Of a DNA stretch of 21,194 bases, positions 6,353-14,100 are shown one piece after another. A model generated the notes under the pieces. It made no database searches. It worked only from the letters and a program-made list of their open reading frames with translations, and was not told the origin of the DNA. Where the stretch lies: assembly GCA_946482565.1 (NCBI GenBank), contig CAMLSB010000019.1, positions 1 through 21,194 of the forward strand. Reading direction: 5' to 3'. Position 1 is the first letter of the stretch, and every line of letters begins with the position of its first letter. Made by a program: the position numbers and the translations under genes. The stretch is from an uncultured Lysobacteraceae bacterium. Its GTDB lineage: Bacteria > Pseudomonadota > Gammaproteobacteria > Xanthomonadales > Xanthomonadaceae.

Positions 6353-7510
6353 GTGGCCGAGACTATCGAAGTCCAACCCGAGGTCATTCGATGGGCCATT
6401 CAACGCTCTGGCCGCACGACGGGCGGGCTTGCGCTTCGGTTTCCGCAGATTTACGCCTGGGAAAACGATCTAGCGCGACTCACCTTGCCCGAGCTGGAGA
6501 AGCTCGCAACCGCGACTCTCACACCGCTTGGCTTTTTCTTCCTGCGCAACCCGCCGGTTGAAAAGCTACCGATGCCAGATTTTCGCACGGTGAAGGACCT
6601 ACCACTCGAAGGCATGAGTCCTGACCTCATCGATACCGTAAATGCGATGGTAATGCGCCAGGACTGGTATCGGGATTATTTGCGCGACGATGGCGTGCCG
6701 GAGCTTGATTTCATAGGTTCCGCCACGCTCAAGACAGACGCCAACAAGGTAGCTGGTGCTATTAGGGCTAAGCTAGGCCTCGATCAAGGTTGGGCGGCGA
6801 AGAAGCGCACGTGGGGAGACACACTGTCCCACCTCCGCGATTGCATAGAAGCCTGCGACGTCTTGATGGTCACGAACAGCGTCGTTGGCAACAACAATCG
6901 GCGGCGACTAAGTGTCGATGAGTTTCGGGGCTTCGTGCTGTGCGACAAACTCGCGCCGCTCATCTTTATAAATGGCTCCGATGCGAAGTCCGCGCAAGTC
7001 TTCACGATCTTTCACGAGCTAGCGCATCTTTGGTTGGGAAAGAGTGCGATTTTCGATGATAAGCAGGTGGAAGAACCGACTGAAGCTGTAGAGAAGTTCT
7101 GCAATGCAGTTGCCGCTGAAGCGACTGTACCGGCCGCGGAACTCGAGCGTCTGTGGCCGATCCGCCCGCACGACGACCCGTATTTCGGCCAACTCAGCCT
7201 TCACTTCAAAGTGAGCCCAATCACGATTGGTCGTCGGCTGGTTGAGCTGAACCTTTTGCCCAAGCCTGCATTCTTCGACTTTTACCAAGCTTACAAAAAT
7301 CTTGATAAGGCACTACTTGCAAAGGACAGTGGCGGACACCCGAATTTTTATTACGTCCAAAACAATCGCGTTGGTAAACGATTCGCGCGCGCCGTAGCTT
7401 CTGCTGCATACGAGGGCAAGCTTTCTTATCCCGACGCATTCCGGTTGACCGGACTGACTTCTGCTACTTTTGATCAATATTTGGCCGTGGCCACGGGGAG
7501 ACGCAAATGA
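6353..7510 (+). CDS. HTH plus ImmA/IrrE-type zinc metallopeptidase, predicted antitoxin-side partner (385 aa)
   Basis: The N-terminus (VQPEVIRWAIQRSG at 7-20, LALRFPQIYAWEND near 26-39, LPELEKLATATLTPLGFFF near 45-63) matches the degenerate helix-turn-helix that precedes ImmA-like domains, followed by the family's IPDFRT-like MPDFRT (74-79). The peptidase core carries HELAH at 221-225, with E247 or E256 in EKFCNAVAAE as the probable third zinc ligand. A C-terminal region (about 328-376, with FYYVQNNRVGKRF) is typical of the long members paired with DUF4411. ImmA-type proteins usually cleave or sequester a regulator; pairing with a PIN protein suggests a toxin-antitoxin module (inference). The start is GTG at 6353, preceded by GGTGGAG at unusually short spacing; the frame is closed upstream at 6281. 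It overlaps the next gene by 4 bases. Base composition is clearly less GC-rich than the flanks, suggesting transfer. Confidence 0.87.
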   Translation: MAETIEVQPEVIRWAIQRSGRTTGGLALRFPQIYAWENDLARLTLPELEKLATATLTPLGFFFLRNPPVEKLPMPDFRTVKDLPLEGMSPDLIDTVNAMVMRQDWYRDYLRDDGVPELDFIGSATLKTDANKVAGAIRAKLGLDQGWAAKKRTWGDTLSHLRDCIEACDVLMVTNSVVGNNNRRRLSVDEFRGFVLCDKLAPLIFINGSDAKSAQVFTIFHELAHLWLGKSAIFDDKQVEEPTEAVEKFCNAVAAEATVPAAELERLWPIRPHDDPYFGQLSLHFKVSPITIGRRLVELNLLPKPAFFDFYQAYKNLDKALLAKDSGGHPNFYYVQNNRVGKRFARAVASAAYEGKLSYPDAFRLTGLTSATFDQYLAVATGRRK

Positions 7511-8013
7511 CGCCACCCCGCAATTACGTGCTGGATGCTGACTCTATGATGCGTGCTAAGAAGCAGCATTACCGCTTCTGCTTTTGTCCTGGCTTTTGGG
7601 ACTTCCTGCTGGCTCAGTACGCTGCAGGGCGTTTGAAAAGCATTGACAAGGTTAAGGACCAAATCAAGCCGGGAGACGATCTACACGCTTGGGCCACGAC
7701 AAAAGCGCCAAGCGGTTTCTTCGACTCCACAAGGTCCGCTGCCATCGCTAGTGAGTACGGCAAGATGATGCTTTGGGTCGACGGGCAACCTTACAAGCAA
7801 GCTGCAAAAGCCGAATTTGCAGCGGCGACAAATGCTGATGGCTGGCTGGTCGCATATGCGAAAGTCAATGGTCTCGCGGTCGTGACCCACGAAGTGCCGT
7901 CTAACGGGATCAATAAGGTCAAAATTCCCAACGTGTGCGCGCAATTTGGTGTGGTCTATTGCGACACGTATGACATGCTCGAGGACCTGAAGGGCAATTT
8001 GGTTCTCGCCTAG
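7507..8013 (+). CDS. DUF4411 PIN-like protein, predicted toxin (168 aa)
   Basis: This is a single PIN-like domain of the DUF4411 family, predicted to be a Mg-dependent ribonuclease. The first strand carries the acid pair in YVLDADSMMRAKKQHY (D10, D12). A CPGFWDFLL block (27-35) is typical of the family. The fourth strand and following helix read ADGWLVAYAKVNGLAVVTHE (D111 to E129), and IPNVCAQFGVVYCDTYDMLEDL closes the domain (D153). Where family members I recall read 'V.DEI' after the second helix, this protein has KVKDQI (49-54), so the usual glutamate is Q52. That may weaken catalysis. Its ATG overlaps the stop of the upstream ImmA-type gene (ATGA), indicating translational coupling, the usual arrangement for this pair. 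The stop abuts the convergent stop at 8014. The toxin role is inferred from family and partner. Confidence 0.85.
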   Translation: MTPPRNYVLDADSMMRAKKQHYRFCFCPGFWDFLLAQYAAGRLKSIDKVKDQIKPGDDLHAWATTKAPSGFFDSTRSAAIASEYGKMMLWVDGQPYKQAAKAEFAAATNADGWLVAYAKVNGLAVVTHEVPSNGINKVKIPNVCAQFGVVYCDTYDMLEDLKGNLVLA

Positions 8014-8409
8014 CTACACCTTCGGCCAGGGCTGCTTAACCAGCAATTGCAGTTCTGCATCTTGGCGGATTCTTTCGAGACCAATCTTCGCGTTTCGTCT
8101 CGTCGCTTCGTCCCAGCCTCCCCCTTCACGCCAGAATCTGCCCTTCAGTCGCAGACGATTGAATAGGCCTTCGTCGTAGCGTCGAATCTTCGTGGCGAAA
8201 TTTTCCCACGAACGCGCTAGAGCAAATTCCTGGGCCCTAGACCGAGAATCGCCCGCGGCCAGTATCTCCTCATACTCCACCGTCGCTAGGTATGCCTCCC
8301 GAAGAGCCGTAATGGTCTCCTCGATGTGGGCATCTCGAGCCCTTCGGCGTTCCGCCAAGATAGGGACTAGGTCGAGAAGGCTGACCGCAAATCCGGTCCA
8401 GTCAAGCAT
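8014..8409 (-). CDS. Unrecognised helical protein (131 aa) in accessory block
   Basis: I do not recognise this protein. It opens with a short hydrophobic stretch (TGFAVSLLDLVPIL, about 4-17) that is too short and interrupted for a sure membrane anchor. It then becomes charged and helical throughout (AERRRARDAHIEETITALREA, SRAQEFALARSWENFATKIRRYDEGLFNRL), with a WREGGGWDEATRRNAKIG segment and a short tail KQPWPKV. No catalytic motif is visible. The start at 8409 is preferred over a TTG at 8427 because AGGAG lies six bases before the ATG. It is convergent with the DUF4411 gene, with stop codons directly adjacent, and divergent from the membrane protein at 8540. Codon use matches the lower-GC block rather than the flanking genome. 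It could be part of a two-gene system with its divergent neighbour, which is speculation. Confidence 0.7.
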   Translation of the reverse strand: MLDWTGFAVSLLDLVPILAERRRARDAHIEETITALREAYLATVEYEEILAAGDSRSRAQEFALARSWENFATKIRRYDEGLFNRLRLKGRFWREGGGWDEATRRNAKIGLERIRQDAELQLLVKQPWPKV

Positions 8410-8539
8410 TTCTAGCTCCTGCGTCAAGTTGTTCTGTGCCCGCCAGCCAAGCGCACCCTCAAGCGCTCTTCGAGCGAAAGATTGGCCTGTAGAGGGCGGC
8501 GGCCTCGTTTGTTCAATTGCCTACCAAACTGAGGTGTTT

Positions 8540-9337
8540 ATGGATCCCTTCGCAGCATTTAAAAGTGAGGTCTTTCGGCCAATTGCCTGCTTGGTTCTTC
8601 CGGGTCTTCTCGCTATATGCCCCTTCGTCGTTCTCCTTTGCAGAAGCGATACGGAGGTTGCACGTTATTTTGAGCAAAAAACTCTGATTTCCTACCTCTT
8701 CCTGTTGGGAGCGGGCACGATTTTCGGGATGCTTCTGGAGAATGTGGGAGCAAGTATCGAGCGCGGTATCGATCAGTGTCTCGAAAGGGAGTATCTGACC
8801 GGGCACGACAAAGTTTGGGAGGAATATTTGTCCGCCGACGGCACAGCTACAAACGGGAGGCGATATCTTGGCACGCTGGTTACACGCCTGAAATTCATCA
8901 ACTCTTTGATTCCTTCCTATGCTCTCTTTGCTGTCGGCATATTCTTCTTGATTCCTAAGAATCATGCTTTGATTCTCGGAGTTGTCGTTATGAGCGGGGT
9001 TTCTGGCCTGCTTTGGTTATTTAGGGTTTCGATTGAGCTGAGCGAAGCCGCGTCCAATACGAGGCAACGGATTTTGGCCGGCATAAACAAGGCGATTCCG
9101 AATTACGGTTCTGAAGCGACAACCGTGGGGCGTGAGCGACATGCCGCTTATGCTCTGGCCGAAGTCCTCACTTCGCGAGGAAACGAGCTCGATCTTGTAA
9201 GCAGGTCAGCATGGGCAGTTTTCCCTTGGCTGTTGCAGCGGACCTGGAAGTGGCTTGTTATTTGGGTGTCGGTGATTGCGCTATTCGGCGCCATCCTAAA
9301 TTTCGGCGACTGCTGGCAGTTGATACAAGGTCACTAA
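8540..9337 (+). CDS. Unrecognised polytopic membrane protein (265 aa)
   Basis: No family is recognised. Hydrophobic segments suggest four or five membrane spans: about 14-34, 49-69, 119-138 and 143-162, plus a Trp-rich one at 232-254 (WLLQRTWKWLVIWVSVIALFG). A charged loop at about 71-118 (EREYLTGHDKVWEEYLSADG) and a long soluble stretch at about 163-230 lie between them. The soluble stretch includes LSEAASNTRQRILAGINKAIP and RERHAAYALAEVL. No enzymatic motif is apparent. The start at 8540 has GAGGTG just upstream; the reading frame extends back to 8192 but that part lies antisense to the neighbouring gene. It is low-GC compared with recD, which converges on it 73 bases away. It is divergent from the 131-aa gene, with a 130-base gap that must hold both promoters (no clear -35/-10 assigned). 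Confidence 0.75.
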   Translation: MDPFAAFKSEVFRPIACLVLPGLLAICPFVVLLCRSDTEVARYFEQKTLISYLFLLGAGTIFGMLLENVGASIERGIDQCLEREYLTGHDKVWEEYLSADGTATNGRRYLGTLVTRLKFINSLIPSYALFAVGIFFLIPKNHALILGVVVMSGVSGLLWLFRVSIELSEAASNTRQRILAGINKAIPNYGSEATTVGRERHAAYALAEVLTSRGNELDLVSRSAWAVFPWLLQRTWKWLVIWVSVIALFGAILNFGDCWQLIQGH

Positions 9338-9389
9338 GTGCATCCCGAGAAGCGCCATGGCCTCGATGTGGATTCCAAACTCCGTCGAA

Positions 9390-9414
9390 GTAGTGGAAGC
9401 AGGCTCTTCCCTAC
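9390..9414. terminator. Hairpin overlapping the recD stop codon
   Basis: GTAG (9390-9393) and GGAAG (9395-9399) pair with CTTCC (9406-9410) and CTAC (9411-9414), giving a 9-bp stem with one bulged T and a 6-base loop CAGGCT. It lies between convergent genes and includes the recD stop. There is no strong T-tract on either side (rightward TGGTTCTTC only), so it is at best a weak bidirectional terminator. Confidence 0.35.
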
Positions 9415-11123
9415 TGGTTCTTCAACCTCCACCCTAACCCAGACCATCGGCTCGCGTGACGCTGCAATGCCTTCCCGATCGCATCGGTGTCGGCAGCGAC
9501 GTGCAGCGCGCGCCGGGCGCGGGTGATACCGGTATAGACCAACTCGCGCGACAGCACGCGGCTGTCGTGCTGCGGCAGAAGTAGCCACACCTCGTCGAAC
9601 TCCGATCCCTGCGCCTTATGCACTGTCATTGCAAACGCGCTGTCGTGCTGCGGCAGGCCAGCGGGGTGGAAGACGCGCGGCTGGTCGAGCGTCTCGCCGG
9701 GGAACCAGGCCATGACCGCGCCGTCAGCGTCGCGGCAGCAGATGCCGATGTCGCCGTTGAACAGGCGGTGGCGGTAGCTGTTCTCGGTGATCAGCAGCAG
9801 GCGGCCGTGGAAGTGGCGGCCCGAAGTGCCGGACGCGCCGCCGGCGCCGGCGAGCAGGGCTTCGATGCGGGCATTGAGGGTGCGCGCGCCCTGCGGGCCG
9901 TCGCGCACGGCGGTGAGCAGGCGCAGGCGCGAGGCCAGCGCGAGCGCCTGCGCGGGGCTGTCGGCGTCGGCCAGCGCGCGCCAATGGGCGAGCAGGCGGT
10001 CGCGGTGCGGCGGCTGCAGCGGGTCGGCGAGGTCTTCGTGGAAGTGGACGCCGGACAGGGTGCCGCCGCGCAGCAGCGACAGGGCGGCGGTGCTGTCGCC
10101 TTCGCGCACGGCGGCGGCGAGCGGCGCGAGCTGCAGCGCTTCGTGCTGGCGCCAGGCGTGGGTGAGGTGGGTGCGGCGCGCCGGGAAGGCGTCGCCGCCG
10201 GCATCGGCCGCGGCGAGGATGCCGCTGAGCACGTCGCCGGCCTCGACTGACGGCAACTGGTCCGGGTCGCCGATCAGCACCAGGCGCGCGCCGTCGGGCA
10301 CGGCTTCGACCAGCTTGGCCATCAGCGGCAGGTCGATCATCGAGGCTTCGTCGACGACGACCACGTCGAAGGGCAGCGGGTTGTCGGCGTCGTGGCGGAA
10401 GCGCGGGCTGTCGGGGATCGTGCCGAGCAGGCGGTGCAGGGTGGTGCCGCTGGTCGGCAGCGCGGCGATGACGCCGGCGTCGGTGCCTTCGGTGGCGAGC
10501 GCCTGCAGGGCGTTGCGCACGCTCTCGGCCATGCGCTCGGCGGCGCGGCCGGTGGGCGCGGCCAGGGCGATGCGCGGGTCCGCGCGGCCCGCGGCGCGCG
10601 CCTGCTCGACGAGCGCGACCAGCATCCGCGCGATCGTGGTGGTCTTGCCGGTGCCGGGGCCGCCGGTGACGAGGTCGACGCCGCGCGTGTCGGAGGGTCG
10701 CGCGGCGAGGCGCTGCAGGCCGGCGGCGACGCGGCGCTCGTACTCGCGGTAGCGGCGCAGATAGAGCAGACCCGGCGCGCCGGGCGCGCCTTCGAGCACG
10801 AGCGGGCGGTCGGCGTCGGAGACGTCGGCGCCGTTGGCCGGCACGGCGACCCAGCGCGACGCCGCCAGCTCGCGGCGCCACGCATCGGCGTCGGGCCAGG
10901 GGATGTCCGGCGCGTCGACCAGCGTGCGAGGCGAGGCGAGGTCGAAGCCCGCATGCCCGTGCGCGACCGCAAGCGATGCCAGTGCGGCCGCGGCGAGCAC
11001 GCCATCGGGCGTGGCGGGATCGAGGCGGCGCAGGCTCTGCGCCAGCGCGTGGTCGAGCGTGCGCAGCGCGCCGCTGCGCCACAGGGCGTCGAACAGCGGC
11101 GTGGGGTTCGCGACGGCGCTCAT
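9411..11123 (-). CDS. recD: RecBCD subunit RecD, 5'-3' DNA helicase (570 aa)
   Basis: RecD is the fast 5'-3' superfamily 1B motor of the RecBCD helicase-nuclease, which processes double-strand ends for RecA-dependent repair and destroys linear foreign DNA. The sequence shows an N-terminal RecB-interacting region, Walker A GGPGTGKTT (154-162, K160), Walker B VVVDEAS (D258, E259), motif III GDPDQLPSVEAG, a TVHKAQGSEFDEVW motif near the C-terminus and motif VI LVYTGITRARRALHV. The length is slightly below E. coli RecD (608). All helicase motifs are intact. The ATG at 11123 overlaps the recB stop as ATGA, so recD is translationally coupled to recB. The frame stays open beyond the ATG, but that part lies inside recB. 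The gene ends at the border of the lower-GC accessory block. Confidence 0.95.
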   Translation of the reverse strand: MSAVANPTPLFDALWRSGALRTLDHALAQSLRRLDPATPDGVLAAAALASLAVAHGHAGFDLASPRTLVDAPDIPWPDADAWRRELAASRWVAVPANGADVSDADRPLVLEGAPGAPGLLYLRRYREYERRVAAGLQRLAARPSDTRGVDLVTGGPGTGKTTTIARMLVALVEQARAAGRADPRIALAAPTGRAAERMAESVRNALQALATEGTDAGVIAALPTSGTTLHRLLGTIPDSPRFRHDADNPLPFDVVVVDEASMIDLPLMAKLVEAVPDGARLVLIGDPDQLPSVEAGDVLSGILAAADAGGDAFPARRTHLTHAWRQHEALQLAPLAAAVREGDSTAALSLLRGGTLSGVHFHEDLADPLQPPHRDRLLAHWRALADADSPAQALALASRLRLLTAVRDGPQGARTLNARIEALLAGAGGASGTSGRHFHGRLLLITENSYRHRLFNGDIGICCRDADGAVMAWFPGETLDQPRVFHPAGLPQHDSAFAMTVHKAQGSEFDEVWLLLPQHDSRVLSRELVYTGITRARRALHVAADTDAIGKALQRHASRWSGLGWRLKNQ

Positions 11124-14100
11124 GCCTGGCCTCCGGCGAACAGCGCGTCGAGCGCGTGGATGAGCGCGGGATCGAACTTGCGCGCGTAGATGCCGGCGGG
11201 CGCGCCGTCCGCGGTCATCGCGCCTGGCGCGGCCGCGGCCGTCGCAGGCGCGTCCAGGTCGATGCCGCGACCGAACACATATCGATGCCCGCCGAAGTCG
11301 CGCGCGTAGTCGTAGCCGCCGCCCGCCGCGGCGTCGCCGAGCCGGAAGCGCAGCCACCGGTGCAGCGCCAGCGTGTACACCAGCGCCTGCAGGTCGTACT
11401 CGCTGTGATGCATCGCCTCCTCGAGCGCGCCGGCGTCGTAGCGCGGCAGGCGGTTGGACTTGTAGTCGAGGACGTACCAGCGGCCGTCGTGCTGGTAGGT
11501 CAGGTCGACGAGGCCGGTCATCAGGCCTTCCAGGCGCTGGCGGAAGCCGAACGCGTGGCGTTCGGGCACGACGTCGTGCGCGTGCAGCAGCTGCAGCAGC
11601 GCGTCGACGCGGGTGGTCCGCAGCGGGAACTGGAACTCGAGCTCCGCGCGGCGCGATGCATCGGGCACCTGGCACAGCTGCACGCCTTCGGGCAGCACGA
11701 CGCGCAGGGTGCGGCCGACGAGGCTGGTCACGAAGGCGACGCCATCATCGAGCACGTCTTCGGCGTAGCCCTGTTCGCGCAGCGCATCGGCGATGACGGC
11801 CGCTTCGTCGCCGGGCGCAGGGTCGCCGGGCAGCCACGCGCGCCACGCCGCGAAGTCCGTGCGCTCCAGCGCCGTGTGCATGGCCACGCCGAACTGCGGG
11901 CCGGCGAAGCGCGGATCATGCGCTGACGCGGGCGCGGGCGCGGGCAGCGGTTCGTCGTCGGTCGTCGCGGCGGATTCGTCGGTGCCGCCGGGCGCGGGCA
12001 GCGTGGCCGAGGTCGACGCGTCCTCCGCCGGACCGGTCTTGCGGGTCAGGCTGCTGAAGCTGTGCACCCACCAGTCGTTCGACAACGCGCGCGTGGCCAC
12101 GGCGGCGGGCGGCACGTCGGCCTCGGATTCGGGCGGCAAGCGCGGCAGCACGGCGGGCGGCGCCTCCGTGTCGAAGCGGATGCCCGGCACGGCCTGCAGC
12201 GCGGCGGGGTCGGCGAGCATCGGCGCGAGCGCGGCCTTGCCGGCGTTGTAGAACAGGCCGCTGGCCAGCCACAGCGCATGCCGCGCGCGGGTCAGGCCGA
12301 CGTAGAGCAGGCGCGCCTGCTCCGCGTGCTGCTCGATGCTCCAGCGCTCTTTGGCGTCGTCCCATTCCGCTTCCGGCACGTCGATCTTCCAGTGCAGGCG
12401 GCGCTCGTTGTCGTCGCCGCCCTGCGCCACGCACATGCGTCCCGGCGAAGGCGCTGGTCGGCCGATGCCGGCGAAGGGCAGGAACACCAGCGGGTATTCC
12501 AGGCCCTTGCTCTTGTGCAGGGTGACGATCTGCACGCGGCGCGCGTCCGATTCCAGCCGCAGCAGCTGCGCTTCGTCATCGGGATCCGCGTCGGCGATGC
12601 GCGTGCCCAGCCAGTCGACCAACCCGTGCAGGCCGAGCGCCTGCGCCTGCGCTTCCTGCAGGGCTTCGGCCAGCTGCAGGTAGTTGCCGACGCGGCGCTC
12701 GCCGTCGGTGAGGCCGAGCAGGCGCGGCGCGTGTTCCGCGCACAGGTCGGCGACGAGCGCGAGCGGGCCGCCGCGCAGCAGGCGTTCGCGCCAGGCCAGG
12801 GCGCGCTGCTGCCAGTCGTGCTCGCTGCCGTCGAGCGCGGCGATCGCCGCGGCGTCGACGCCGACCAGCACCGTCGCCAGCGCGGCGCGCAGGCGCCCGT
12901 CGTCGCCGCCCTGCAGCAGCGCGAGCAGCAGCGCGTGCAGTTCGCGCGCCTCCGGCGTGGCGAACAGGCTCAGCTTGCCGGCGGCGACGGCGGGAATGCC
13001 GGCCGCGGCGAGCGCCTGCTGGATGCGCATCGCCTCGCCGTGGGTGCGCACCAGCACCGCGATGTCGCCCGGCTGCACCGGCCTGCCCTCGATCGTCGCG
13101 GTGCCCGCGCGGCCTTCGGTCAGCACCGCGTGGATCGCCGCGACGCAGGCGGCGGTGCATTGCTCGCGCGAGGCTTCGGCCTTCCACGGCTTCGTTTCGC
13201 CCTTGTCGTCGGGCTTCGGGTCGGGCGCGCGCCAGAGCGTCAGCGCCGGCGCGGGTGCACCGCCGCGCTGGAAATCGCCGTCCTGGCGCGTGCCGCCCGC
13301 CTCGACCGCGCGGAAGCGGATGCGCGGGTCGACGAAGGCCTCATCGCCCGCCTGGTCGTAAAGCGCCCCGATCGCCTCGAGCACCGCCGGCCGCGAGCGG
13401 AAGTTGTGCGCGAGCGGCGGCGCTTCCTCCGCGGTGCCGCGCGCGCCCAGGTAGGTATGCACGTCGCCGCCACGGAAGCCGTAGATCGCCTGCTTGGGAT
13501 CGCCGACGAGGAACAGCGCGGGCGCGCTGCCGTCGGCGGCGCTGCCGCTGCCGAACACGCGGTCGAAGATCTTCCACTGCCGCGCGTCGGTGTCCTGGAA
13601 CTCGTCCACCAGCGCCACCGCGTACTGCGCGCGCAGGCTGCGGGCCAGCGCATCGCCGCGCGGTCCGTCCAGTGCGTCGGCGACGCCGTCGATCATGTCG
13701 TCGTAGGTCTGCACGCGGCGCTGACGTTTGAGCAGCGCCAGCCGCTCGCGCGCATCGCCGCGGATGCGGTGCAGCAGGGCGATGCGGCGGCGGATCCGGT
13801 ACGCGTCGCAGGCGGCCACTGCCTGCAGGTAACGATCGATGCGTTCGCACAGCGGCGACTCCGGCGTCTTGCCCGCGTGCGCCTTGTTGGTCTTCTCCTG
13901 CATCGCCTGCGCGGTGAGCCGCGCCAGCCGCGCGTCGAGCGGTGCGTGGTAATCGCCGGCCTCGCACCAGCCGGTCAGTGCAATCCACAGCGACTGGATC
14001 CACGGCGCCTTGTAGCTCTGGCCGTTCAGCACCTTGCGTTCGAGCGCATCCAGCAGGGTCGCGAGGAAGTCCTCGCCGTGGGCGCGGAATCCCTCGGCCA

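Noticed and set aside
6304..6561. 85-codon frame starting in the leader of the ImmA-type gene
   Set aside because: It overlaps the ImmA-type gene in another frame, has no ribosome binding site or domain, and its start lies at the base of the leader hairpin.
8410..8427. TTG start extending the 131-aa protein by six codons
   Set aside because: The AGGAG inside this extension is at ideal distance from the ATG at 8409, so it is better read as the ribosome binding site.
6150..9410. Integrase, tRNA, att repeats or insertion sequence ends around the accessory block
   Set aside because: I compared both junctions by eye and found no shared direct repeat, no tRNA-like cloverleaf and no transposase or recombinase coding sequence.
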